Source: Eumeta japonica (taxonomy: Eukaryota; Arthropoda; Insecta; Lepidoptera; Psychidae). From it: 64,000 bases of DNA. Each line of letters begins with the position of its first letter. Positions within the stretch are counted from its first letter, which is position 1. The notes below the pieces were generated by a model that saw only the letters and a program-made list of their open reading frames with translations, had not been told where the DNA came from and did not search any database. Positions 27,901 through 41,500 of the stretch are shown one piece after another. The stretch is from NCBI GenBank assembly GCA_005406025.1, contig BGZK01000004.1, positions 186,001 through 250,000 on the forward strand. Direction: 5' to 3'. The translations under genes were made by a program, and so were the position numbers.

Positions 27901-30900
27901 AATATATAATAAACTACAAAAATTCCACGCAGAATCTGTGGTTGTACCCAAACTACTTACTATAACTTATCGCTGTATTTACTTGGGCTGCAAGCTTTTG
28001 AAATACTAACTCTCATTCAAGCAATTTAATAGTTTTCGAGTGATATCTTCGAGTCATGGCGTACATAAAGTACTTCTAAGAAGGCTACTTTTCGAGTTTA
28101 GATGACCTTAATTCACCGATATCGATTAACATATTTAATATAAGCATACAACACCGTTATATATTTAAATTACGTTTCGGAGTATTTATCCGCTTGTATC
28201 TGACTCGCGCTTGACGGTTTGCGTAATTAGGAAACTCTGCACTGGCTTAAAACAACATCTGTAGATTGCACAATTAACCCCGCGCGTTAGGGTCGCCCGC
28301 GCCGGGTGCCCGGGCCGGCCAAATGGGTCAGCACTTCAGCCGTGTCACGTTGCAGCTCTCGTGTTGCAGCTTGAAAGCTGGTTTTCTTCTCAGCTGCATA
28401 TCCACGCTTCAAAGCGCTAACCGGAAAAGACAGAGGGAACGTACGAGTTTTTTTTTTTAATGTCAGTAGTAAAAAAAATAATTAGTGTTCTTCACAGAAC
28501 AATGTTTTTCGACAAATGGTGTTGGAATAGTTTCATTATTTTTTATTTTACTTTTCTTACTCATAAAACGAGGATTATTGTACATTATCGAAGTATGCAT
28601 TGAATCGGGTGTCCATGTCCAGAGCTAACTGACTGATGCTTGTGGTATTAATGTTTACAAAATGTGTAAGCGGACTGCACAAATCTCATGATAAAAAGAC
28701 ACGAAGTACGGAGTAAAGCGATAAGGTATTATGAGTCGTCAAACACATTTTGTTCGTTTTCTCACTATCTTGCAAAACGGACTTTAATGTGTGTTTTGTA
28801 TTTATGTATAACACGATGCTAAAAAAATAAAAGTATTAAAAAAACGGTTTTAAACAATTAAAAAATTTATTTAAGAATATATTTGTTTTTAAATCATCAT
28901 TTTCCATGACAACAAAATAGTAATAAAAATATTTTTCACAATATTAAACAAGTCAATTTGTTTAAAAACAATTTATTAACAAATGCCGTAAAACTTTTTG
29001 TCAACGTTGTTTAATGCCTCTTTGAAATGCAAAAATAACCATAACTCAACACTTGAATAAAAAATTTTTTTAACATCATTTTTGAGAATTTAATTTTTTT
29101 TAATTTGAATAAATTACAATAAACAAAATACACAAATTTAAGGTACTTTTATAATGTGGTCTTGTTAAGTACATGTAAAAGAAGAGCTTTAAGAAGCCAA
29201 AAACTTATAGACCAATTATTCAAACTTTTATATCGTCTTTTGTAAAAATGAATGTCCACGAAAAATTACTTAGTTAACAATTATATAACTTTTTGAAAAA
29301 ACAATTAAAAAAAATTTCCAACGGGTTTAGTTTTCGAAGAGCTCTAATAACACCTTAATTTGTCTAAATTTAAATATTGGTATTTAATCCTATAAAAAAA
29401 AAATATTTTATATAATAAAGTCTGTTGAGCGGTAGCGCGGCTATGCTGTATCGGGCCCTGTTTTCAGTACTAAATTAAAATTATAAATAATGGAGGTAAA
29501 GTTCCGTGAGTTAGGCCTTATTTTAGAAAATTTTCTCCTCTTTATAAAACTCTTTTTTAAATTTCTCAAGTATTAATAGTTTTTGAGTTATTGCCAAAAA
29601 ACTAAATATATATTTTTTCAATAAATTTTGCAATTTTTATCGTGCAGTAAAATACTTTGAATCCAATGAGCTACCGCACATATTTTCAGGACCTTTATCA
29701 AGAATTAACACGATTTTGAACTTGTCGACTAGACTATATATGATTAGAAAGACTTACACATGTCTATTTAAGTTTGAAAAGCTTTTGAATTTAGTTATTT
29801 TTTAGTACATATATCGTATTATATTATCAATACATTTTACGATAATTGGAAAGTAGAATTGACACGTTTTTGAAGTTTTCCGATAAAATGACAAAAGATT
29901 GGTATTATAATATTTTTAGAAATTGTCGAAACATGTGAATTTACTGTATTAACGGTTGTATTAATATATGTTTTGTAAAATTGCATTTTTTCGACCGATC
30001 TTTACAAAAATGTAGACAATAAAATGATAAATGTCATCATCTATCGACACGCATCAAAATATTTCAAATAAATCAATTAGTAATGTAAATCGTCGAGTCG
30101 ATTCTTAAAATCAATTACAACACTAAAAGCGCATTATTTTTGGTGCGCCAATTATTTTTATTAAAAATAAGCGCGACCCATTCTTTTCGCTCTCTCATAT
30201 TTATATTTAGTCGTCTACGGCGTCATGTCCAAATTACGACGTTTGTCCACTGACGTCCAAACTGGGACAGGCGTTGCGTACAGTGTTTCAAAATGGCGTC
30301 GCGTCATCGACCCATACATCAAGAGCTATTCCGTGATTTTCAAATATTTACATATATAAATAGCTATTCAATTTCCCCATGCTTCTTAAGCAAGGATATA
30401 AACAAAACTGCGTATTTGCATTCACCGATCAATATAACGTGTGGCGTTACCTGTTCATTGTCAGGCTTTTGGTCACAACTTTGTCGAGATACACCCTCCC
30501 ACATTTTTTTTTTTATTTCCGATCGAAAAGCCCTTCGGAATCCCCCTCATGTTGATCCTGGAGGTCAAGAGCTGCTAACGGCCTTCGTCTTTAGTGCAAC
30601 GACAGAATCCGGGACAGACGGCTTGATATGCTATCCAAGGCACACAACGAGCGGTAATTATTTTAATTTATTAAAAAAAATTATCGCTCCAAGACGACAG
30701 ACGCTCTGTGCCGTTGAGCCATCACCTTAATTTTCTGTTTGCTTAATATCCATCCTAAGTACCCACGGTTCAAAGTGAGGCGCAAGCGCATACTATGTGT
30801 GCAACTATAAATAAATGTCGATTAGTTAATGCTGTTTAATCTCACATCGAGCGGTTGCCGTAATCGTACTTAACTCTAGTATTTATTAATGTACGCCACT

Positions 30901-32474
30901 GGCAAGGCTATCGAAACCGGCACACTGATAATTGAATGAACGTAATTTTATAGACGGGAAATGCCGTGGATATGAGTGGAACCGAATAATATACGAAAGG
31001 AGAGTGGAACACTGTTTTCAATATTATCATTACTTCGTGTATCATATTCATATTAATTTAATTATAACATATTAAACATTACACCAATATTCAATAAGCT
31101 TGTATCCTTCTAAATGTGATGCTATTAAAAATTAGTTCAATAAATGAAGTTTTTCAAGAATTATCGGGATTTTAGCATCAGCCCTTTTGACGGCCACGAC
31201 AAAATATATATATATTTGTAATTACCTTTTATTTTTAATTGATATGCCTTTTTTTTTAAATCTATCAACGGAATTCCTTATGAACTTCGATGAAGAGATC
31301 TACAAGCGAAAAGCTTACTTCTTAAAAGTCAGACAACGCACTAGTGACTTCTTTGAGATTGTGTCCATGGGCGGCGCTGACCAACTTTTCTCTAGTAACC
31401 CTCATGCTTGTTTGCCCCTTAAGAGTTCTGCAAAAAGAAATAAAACCTTGTGTCATCTATATCATAAAAAGAAATTATAATGTTAATAGTAAAACTATAA
31501 AATGGGCATGACCTACATTCTTTTCATTTTACTTTAAAAATAACCTTTTTGAAGTGAAATAATCAATTTTACAATTTAAAAATCAATTATTACTACAATG
31601 AACTATTTTGAATATAAAATTTAAGTTGGTATAATTAAGGGTTACGAAACACGTATATTTTTTATATAAAAAAATATTCTAGTGCATGAACCGTGTCACG
31701 TTAAAAATGTCTATTTTTGTTTCTTACACGTATCCTGATTTAAATCAATTTTGATTTTAAATTTTATTTATACTTGTATTATGTAACAGTAAACCCGTTT
31801 AACATCAAAATGCAGCAACGATTAGTACTGTTATACTAATTTTTACATTAATTTAAAACGTTTGAACGACAGCATATCAAATTTTACTTAGTCGATTGTC
31901 ATCGGTTGCGTGGAGGGCGGTATTATAACACTGGCTGTCATGCTGGCCTATTTTATTTAATTTTTTTTCAATGAAAGTCGAGCAAATTAATTTCAATAAA
32001 TAATTTAATATTTGCCTAATATATAATCCCGGTGACGACTAAAGAGCCCGCTCGATTTTTTTACCTCCGACCAAAAACAATCAAAAAATATTGTAAAGTT
32101 TGGAAAATTATCTTCTTTTACGCTTTCGAGCTTGCATTATGTTTTACATTAGTTGCCGTAAGAAGCTGCTACCACCGCTTTTACGATAATGCCCGTAATT
32201 ATGTGTGTATGCGTCGGCATTTATGTCTGTGTGCGTTTGTATTTACATGTGTGCGTGTACGTAAAGCCTCCATAATTTTTGATCGGATCAAATTATTTTC
32301 ATCAAACTAACGGCATTCGAGAGGGTTTCAATCAATTTAAATTTACTAATATTGATCGATGAAACAAATTTTGTGTGCAATAAGAGTAATTTTTCCACAT
32401 TGCATTTAAAAAACTTCATTCGTTTTAGATTGCCTGAGAATTAGAGGCACTACTAAATATTGAACGATATCATA

Positions 32475-32566
<92 letters not shown>

Positions 32567-35500
32567 ATATGTATATGTATATGCATATATATATTTTTTA
32601 ATTCATTATTTTTCAACCAACTTAAGAACGTCAAGTGACCGACTTGCAAAGCCATCAACTTTAATCCTTAAATACATTTTCCAACGCCGCAAAACCCAAT
32701 AATATTGATAAATTCGTTCGATAGGTTACCGAAACAAATCACAAACGATCGGGTAACAACGTTGGAAGAAGTTTCACTTACTCTATTTTCTTGTCTTAAA
32801 GCTAGAATTTGTATGTGAATGTTTTGAGCTCAAGAATCTCTAACATAGCAGAAAGTTTTGGAATTGGTTTCCAAAATCAATTGTTTTCCAGTTTTATTTA
32901 CAAGTACAAAACCAAAATTTCGATCAGGGGGGCTTTTCCAAAATTGCGTTGTGGAGGCTTTTCCATTATTACGTTGGGTGGGACTTTTCTAGGAATTTTG
33001 TTCGGAGGCATAAGTGCTTCAATCGTGCGTCTGGGCAATTGCCTCATTGCCCTCCGTATCTACACCTGTTTATATATTCCAATTTGCCACATAATCGAAT
33101 GAACTTCGTCTATTCGTTTATGACGGCTAACTTCATGGCGTCGCTTTTTCATTGTACAATGCACGCGCATTACACTTCATTCTCAAATTTTACCGAAAAC
33201 GTGACTAGATATATATGGGGTATATTGGTGTTGATTTTCCAAATGGACGTACATCATTTATTTATCATTTTAAAATCACACGACGGTGACAGATGGATAG
33301 CCCAACAGTGATAATAATAAATAATATAAACACTGAGGCTCTTATTACTTAAGGACCTCTGAAAAAAGTTCAGTTTTAGATCAATATATTGCTATATCAC
33401 GGGACGAGTGGAAAGCCGCTAAATTGCTTTGCCTGATATCGGAAAAGCGTTTCAAGCAATAGGGTTGTGCACGTACGACACATATCGATATTTACGAAAA
33501 TAGAAAAGTGTTTTTAGGATATAATATTTGTTCGCTATGTTATTAGAAAAATAAATGTCGATGTAGCGATTACATTTTTCTTATCTAATATAAGAACAAT
33601 GTTATATCTTTAAATCTCAATAATATAATAGTTTTCAATAAAGTGAACTTTTATTGGTTTTATTGATCAACATGTTTCTAATGAAGTTAAACCTTTTTTT
33701 TTTAAGTTTTAAAGCAATTTAAAGTAAAATCATCTATAAAAAATAAATAAAACTTTTGTTACATCCAAATGTTTTGAAAATTGTTCTACTATTATCCAGC
33801 AAAATAAGATTCCTCTGCAAGTTTCAAAATTAAGGTCAACTACAAATTTATCGTAAAATGTAACAAGTTATAAATTACTGGAACTCTAACTTTCATAACA
33901 CCATACATATCTGGTATTGGGCTTGAATAGCAGCAGAATCCTTACGGACGGTTAGTTTTTAGTTTTTTCGTATTATTCACATACGTATTATTTGGTAATG
34001 ACTTGAAATAAATGTGACGCTGCAAACGAGTGAAAATCTTATAAAGAATATTCATTAATGTATTTTCTCGCTAGGGACATGTTCATGACCGCCAGTAAAT
34101 TGATATTTATTTTTAAGAGATTTCTATCTTTAATTATATAAGACTTTAGTAGTAATTTACTAATGATAATATTAAAAATCTACAAAGCAAACAATTTTTG
34201 TTTCTCATAATATTTCTAGTTAATAATTTCTACAATTTATAGTTACTGATTTATAATCAGCCATCGTACTAAATGATAATATCATCTAACTTAAAAATTA
34301 AAATTATTATCTGTTCAGATATCAAAACTTAAAACATCAGGAAATGTGCCTAAAATTTTATTAAGGGACGTATTTGAAGCAGTTTTCTAGACTTTTTTTC
34401 GTTTAAAGTCGCCAAAATTCATTAATATAGAGAAAAAAGTATCTAAAATATCTCGGAAACCGCTCAAGACGGAGGTGAGCAGTGTTCATTGTCTTACATT
34501 GTAAACCGGGTCAGCGTGTAACGGGCCATTTAGTATGCACCGCCGCTTTCAATGGGCCCGTCTCAGGGTTAGCGTCTTGCGGAGTATTGATTTCTCCTTT
34601 CCGATACGCGTACTTATCTGTATCTGGAGTAGATATCGATGTTATTCAATAAGAAACAATTGAAAATAAACAACAATACGTGCGCACTTACTTTATTGTT
34701 CATAAAAACAAATGTAAATGTTAATGAATTAAAACCTGAACTTCATTTTGAAATTCTGGATTGAGGTCTCAATTTCACTATCTTCTGTAAGCGTTAGAAC
34801 AGATTTTCATCTTTACAGTGAGACTCATGTACTGAGTAATTTGAATATTAATAGAAAAAATAACAGCTGAATATTTAAAAAAAAATGAAATTCAAGACGG
34901 AACCTTCAACGTATTGAATTTCATTACTCATATTTATTACTTTTTAGTTATAGTCTCGTAAAACTATAAAAATAAAACATATTTTTACTATAAAAATTAT
35001 AAAAAAATAAAATAAGATTTCCAAAATAAGTTCTGAATATCTTTTCAAAAAATGCGTTTTTTTTTTGTATACTCATTAGACACTAATCACTAATTCAGGT
35101 TAAATAAATGGCTCAAACCAAAATTTAAACTTTTGCTTTATACCGAGGTAATATTATTATTTAAAAACATGACGTCTATTGTTTCCTCCCTTTGTATTTT
35201 TAGGGTTCCGTACCTGAAAAATAAAAACGAGACCCTTATAGGATCACTTTGTTGTCCGTCCGTCCGTCTATCGGTCCGTCTGTCTATCAAGACCCTTTAT
35301 CTCGGGAACGCGTGGAGGTATCCAGTTGAAATTAAAACCATATACTCAAGTCTACAGCCCCTTGAAGTTGTGAAAATATCAAACTTTTAAGTTAACGTGA
35401 AAAAAAGATACGGCAGTTCATACCGCAAAAAACATATATTTTGACACTCTCAAGGGAATCAAAATTTATAGGGTATTTTCCGTTGACCTAAAACTCTGAA

Positions 35501-38500
35501 ATTTGGCATGTAATACTGACTAATATTACAAGTACAGGAAAAAATCTGAAAATCATACATTTACAATTAAAAAATTAAAAAATATAGTCTTTATTTTTTG
35601 AAGTACGTAATCAATCATTGAGGTTAGACAACCGTACGCGCGGTCATAATTGTATGGGTAACCAAATCCTTGTGTAGAATTCGTTATGCTTTTACTAATT
35701 TATACAGAAAAAAAAATCTGAAAGCCGTATAATTTTAATTAAATCACAAAAATCGCAAAATAAAGTTCGAAAAATACTGCGAGACTCGATTCCTGAACTA
35801 TTTATAATATGTACCTGCAAATTTGTACGAAACCCTCGGTGGACGAGTTTAACTCGCACTTGTCCAATTTTTTTATCTATGTTTTTCATATACATAAAAT
35901 TAATATCCATAGGCATAATCGGTTCGACCTCTTAACAAGCTGTTTCGTCCATCAATGGTTTTTTATTTGTTTTGTCTAAAACAAATAAAATCCGCATAAA
36001 AAATCGTAACTTATTTCAAATGCTACTTTATAACCTATGAAATGGTGATATTTTGGATTGGAATCTCAGTTGAAATGCTCTAAACACCTGTAAAGACATA
36101 TCCCGGCTTACGTCATTACATCGAGCGAGCTTAGGTTGGCAACACTGGAATAACAAATGGTGTTTACGAGTGTCGGCCCCGTCTTGAAAGTGACAGAATT
36201 ATTTATACCGCCCGGGCTCACGGCGGGGACGTGTTTTGAATACGTACTAAAGCCTGCATGTAATTAGGAGAGAAAGTGGTCTCGAATTGCTAAATTTAAT
36301 ATGTGGTAGTGGAACATAAATTCATGTGGTTGTGTCAGTATCAGATTATTATCGCACCACTGCTGGAATGTAATTTCTTCAGGTTTTGTTTATTTCAAAC
36401 GGTGGGGTCCGACTAGCGGTGGCGATCGAGCAGTCGACGTGTTGCCTTAAATCCGAAGGTACACGGGTTCGAAATCTGAAACACGAACGAACTGATAAAT
36501 ATGTTTTTAACTGAAGTCGAATCACGTCTTTGTGCCTCGGGAAGCACGCTTAGCTTCCGGAAGTTATAACTGGTTATTGACAAGCTTCTACCCGCTAGGT
36601 TAGCCTGGTCAAGCCTGGACATTTTAACCTTCGGCCCCTTATGTCTGAAATGTTCACGTTAATACTTTTAAAACGAGAACGATATTTTACATACACTTCT
36701 AAAGTGTATATATAAATGGTCTGATATACCTCCAGTAATTTAGATCGGTTAATTTATTACTTGCTGTATAATTAGTATGTTTGCAATAAATGTAACTTCA
36801 ATTTGAATTTCATATTTGCTCAAGTAAATCGCAACTACAACTACGTTCGGCAATCACTGCGCGTAAGAGAAACGAATCGCTGTGCCGAATTTACGCAACC
36901 AATTTTTAGCGGCCGATCCAGCCGCCGTAAGGATGAAGTATGTTCAATGTACCTATAGATGTTGCGCCAATTTGCGCTGTCGCAGCGTCACTGACCAGTT
37001 CCTACAAAGTCGTACAACAATAAATCTGTCGCTCAACCTACTTTGCTATACAAGCTTGGCCGACATTTTTTTCTTCTGCCTGATATGCTGAATCATCAAT
37101 ACACTCTATTAAAACTTGATAGGACCATTTCATAGCATTTTAAGCGTTTGTTACGTTTAGTGCATTGCGATATTAAATAATAATAATATAACCGGCGCGG
37201 GAGTCAAGACTCCATGAACAGCGCGGCTACCTCTATTTTTAAACAATTTCATCGCCCTATAACTCTAAAAATGGATTAACTAATTTACAATAAATTATTT
37301 CTATAATATGATGACATGTTATGTTTGGATGCTTATTAATTACGCCTGAACCGCTGAAAGGATTGTGATACAATTTTGAAAATAGAATATTTTTAATACG
37401 GAAAAATAATTTAAATATTATTACCAAGCGTCAGGCTCAAGATGACTAAGATCGATACTGGTATCGACATTGGCATTGAGAGCGAAACCGGCATCAAAAT
37501 CAGAAACGCGAGTCGAACCGGCATCGGCCCTCACGGGCAAAACAAGACCGCGATCGGCACGAGGACCGAGAGCCAGATCGATGAACATAAAATATGCAAG
37601 AATTTATTTTATATACATGCGGACGGAACTACGAGCAAAATATCGTAAAATAACACGTACTTTCTAAAATATTACGCTCAACGAAGCGGACGAATTATAG
37701 CTAGCTTAATAGCATATATTAATTATATGTAATTACACATTGTATCACTAGCGGCAGTGAACTTGTATATGTTCAAAGTCCACAAAGCATGAAAAATAAT
37801 AAATATAAGCACACAAACAAGTTATTAGTATAGAAGTAAGCAATGTGTTGCAAATCACATATTATATATCCATGCCTCGGGTATACGAATAACTCGGTAG
37901 AACTATAGGAATACTTTACAATTGATGTTTCATTTACTTAAGAATTTAATTATAATTAACCAATATTGATATTACTAGTTGAAACTTTAAGTATCAATAT
38001 GATATAAAATTCTATACAACATAAATTTAAAAGTATGGCGACACCTAAATCAATAATCAAACCTCTGCGACAGTATCAAAAACGTGACTATTGTACTGAG
38101 TTCATTTTTATAAACAAATTTAATAACACCAAATGTGCAAAATTCAAATTTTTTCATCGATAACTTTGCAATCGGCGCCTCCCTACGGATAAAGTTAGCC
38201 GCGCTCCCAGCATAATATCACGTTCAAACGTAGTGTTGAACATAGATATATCGGAGAGTCAGGTATACTTATTGCCGTATTTCAGGAAGTCGCCGCCGGA
38301 TATTGGACGCGCGAGGAGGTGGGGGGGGACGTTTATCGGGAAAAATAGTCATAAAAATTCGTCATTGAAGTAAAACCATTGAAGTAAAAATAAAAGCATG
38401 AATTTGGAGTTTTTCTATTTATATGAAAAAGAAGTGGATAACTATTGCGTTCTTATCACACGAGTGAACAATATATAAGTAGCTTATTTTTTAGTTGTGT

Positions 38501-41500
38501 AAGATGTATTAAACATCTTACACAACCCTTTTTTTATTACATTAGTTTACGCCCATCTGAAAGATTGGAGCCAAGTGGCAGTGGTTGAATTTATTAAATT
38601 GCTATAGCCGTTCTTCAAATTAGTTCTTCCAAATCAAAAGCGGACCAAATCGGTCTTTATAATCGTGATTATAATATCTGATAACAATGTATGTTAATAG
38701 GATTTTATAAATGTAAAAGTTTTTTTGTATGAATGTTTGTCTTACCGTCGCGTTCGAATTCCTCTCGGTTACCTTCTGAAATGTAACACAGGAAGGAAAA
38801 TTGTCGATACCAGAAAAAATGGCAATTAGAAGCTGTAAGCAAATTTAAACTCTAAAATAAACTGCATATCTAACTTTTAATTTGGGTGAGAAACGACTAG
38901 TCGGTTTTAATATAACTGTACGTGCAGGATAGTTTTAATACCGCCATTTCAGACTTCATTTAGGTGACGTCTACCTAATTTCTAATTCAAGGAGTAGCGG
39001 CGAGATTTATTGCCAATAACCTACTTATTGATGAGAAGAAAACGAAGTATATAAAATCCGAATGTAGGGCATGAATACGAAACTGATTTAGTACAAAACC
39101 AGGAATTAGATTTTGTCGACAATCCTGTATTCCTGGGTTAGTGTAGACAATATGCTTCATTAGGATGTTTGGATCAGCATGTTAGAGAAAAGGCTTGCTT
39201 CTGCCACTTGTGTAGATAAAAGATACCTTTATCATACATAACTCCGTCATTTATAAACCGATTGTGAAAATTATTTTTTTCATTTGAAAGGATATACTCC
39301 CTGATTAGTCCCATTGTTTTCAAAATCATTTCCGACGATGAGATCTATGAGGAACTGAGGGGCACACTCAATATTATAAGCATACGTATAGCGATTTCGT
39401 ATTCATCTTTTCTATTAAGTCAAGCACTTGCATTTAGAAAATATCACTTAGTGACTTGGAACTGTTTATATATATATATATATATTATTTCGCGGGTGTG
39501 ACGATAAGATATCGTGATTAAGATAGTCGATTATAACAGATCAAATTTAAATAAATGATCTTGACGAAAATGGTTCCATAGAACTGGCCTGATGATGAAG
39601 CCAGAATGTAAGCACTGGAACTCCATAATAAAACAATGTATCCCGGCCGTGTTTGGGCTCATTGGAATCGTCACGAGATGCACGCTGGATATAAATGATT
39701 TTAGTTTTAACACTCCGTATTCTAATTGCGATACTCGAGTCTTATGTTACGCCTGCCTTTATTGCTAGAAGGCAGCAATCTCGGCTATTTCCATTACGAT
39801 TTGTCGTCGTGTGGTCGATTTTACAATAAACATGTTGATTGTCTATTGTAAAATCAATGGAACAAACATGTACCGTGGCATGAAGCTGATCACCCGACCT
39901 ATTAAAGATGGCTACCCAATCGTACATATATCAACAATTGTTTTAAGTAAAGGTTAGGTCCATTTTGAAATTTAATTATTAATCAGATAATTAAATTTCA
40001 AAATTCGCATAACCTTCACTTAAAACAAATATATTTAAATGTATTTAAATTTAGGAAATTGTAACTTTCAAAAACAATTTCCTAAATAAAAAACTTTTCA
40101 AAAATCAAACAAATTAAAATTGTAAAATAATGAAAGCGACGAACACAAAATTTAATAAACGATAACTAAGTCATCAAAGCTTTGAGTCAAACAGGACGTT
40201 CAATTATGTAAGTTGATATAAAACAACGTCTGGCGTATCTTCAGCTGGCGCCGGCTCCCAAAACAGCTAATTACTTCATTATTCTAAGATTTCTGACACC
40301 GGTGATATGTTTTTTAGAGTTATATTCATTGTGTCCATGAAAATTCTATCAGGCATCATAGAATTTTGTCTGTCTCGTATATACATAGAATTTTCGTGTT
40401 GCAAATGTTTGCCGTTCCGGAGACAAACTAGAGCCTGGAGTAAATCTAAGAATTAGGTTTACGGAAACTGGAATATTAGCTCTGGCATCGGAGCTTATAT
40501 GTGGAAAATTAATATACGTAGGAAAAAAAACTCGAATTGTTTAAAAAAAATAGCGTTTGACATAAATTCAATATAAAAAAAAAAAGAAACTGTGTCTACA
40601 TATCAGTCTGTTTCTGTTCAATGAGGTGCCGATTGGTGTATAAAACCTACCCTTAAAAAATTCAAAATTATTTTTAAAAAATTATTTGCTATAGAAGACT
40701 ATTATAAGATTTATTCTGTAAATATGATATTTCCGATTATTTTGAAGGTATATCTACTGACATGAGCACCTTGACCTTTTATTGGGCTGTTGCATTTTCT
40801 GACAGTTTTATATTTCATTTAGATTGTGCATAATTAAACTTAATAAGAGTTATCGTCAATGTTTTTGCTCGTTTTTCTTGAAGGAAAACTGCCTTTCGAC
40901 CGAGTGGAAACTTCATAATATAATGACTTCAATTTTTGTCAATTGAATTTTAAGTGTGTATATATATGACCTATGAAATAAAGGTATTTCTGCATTTGAA
41001 TGAACACAGTGGTACTGCGATTTAACGGAGTCGATACCGTTATGGTGTCGAAAGTCATGGGTACCGGGATCGACACCAAAGGTCCGATTTCATTTCCAAA
41101 TCGATTACATAGAAATGCACAATCCAAGCGAGTAAAGTCGCTGGAAATATCATCCAAGATCAAATCATTGTCAAACAATTCTAAACTGGACTGTAGTATT
41201 TAAGACTCACTTTACGTCAGAAAATCTATTGTAATTGGTATAGAAATTCTATAGAGAAGATACGACGTACAAAAGAGTGAAACTGAGCCGCCGGCGACAT
41301 TCTTGTTGCGTACTTTGATCAAGTCCGACGATGTCGGTGCTATGCATATAATTGACGGGCGTCGATGGTGTTGTTGCAGCTGCACTCGGAATACCGCAGC
41401 ACGTACCGATGGCACGAATACCGCGGCGAGGCGGCGGCGCAGGGCGCGGGCGCGGGCGCCGGCGTGGCCCAGCAGCCGGCGCGCCAGCCGCCCAACGCGC

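Larger units (their letters stand above)
9804..41379 (+). other. MDM1: MDM1 intron 1 (inferred)
   Basis: If 9753-9803 is exon 1, this 31.6-kb block is one intron. It has no other convincing coding exon and consists of mobile-element remains, GC-rich islands and unassigned AT-rich DNA, listed separately. Stretches without their own entry (for example 9804-11900, 13000-16200, 19000-20500, 22000-23900, 27400-30500, 33300-35200) contain nothing I can identify apart from islands noted elsewhere. Confidence 0.5.

Noticed and set aside
27876..27916. Possible CRISPR-like direct repeats
   Set aside because: Only two AT-rich units with a 4-bp gap in a eukaryotic genome; a simple tandem duplication.
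30293..30730. 145-codon open frame on +
   Set aside because: It spans a retroelement-like tail and AT-rich DNA, has no domain, and its composition changes midway. Treated as chance.
36402..36480. Possible tRNA gene
   Set aside because: The B-box-like motif is present, but no cloverleaf with paired acceptor stem could be formed; it is a SINE head.
37442..37667. Gly/Ile/Arg/Thr-rich frames resembling repeats
   Set aside because: They translate the degenerate hexamer block of a mobile repeat in several frames.
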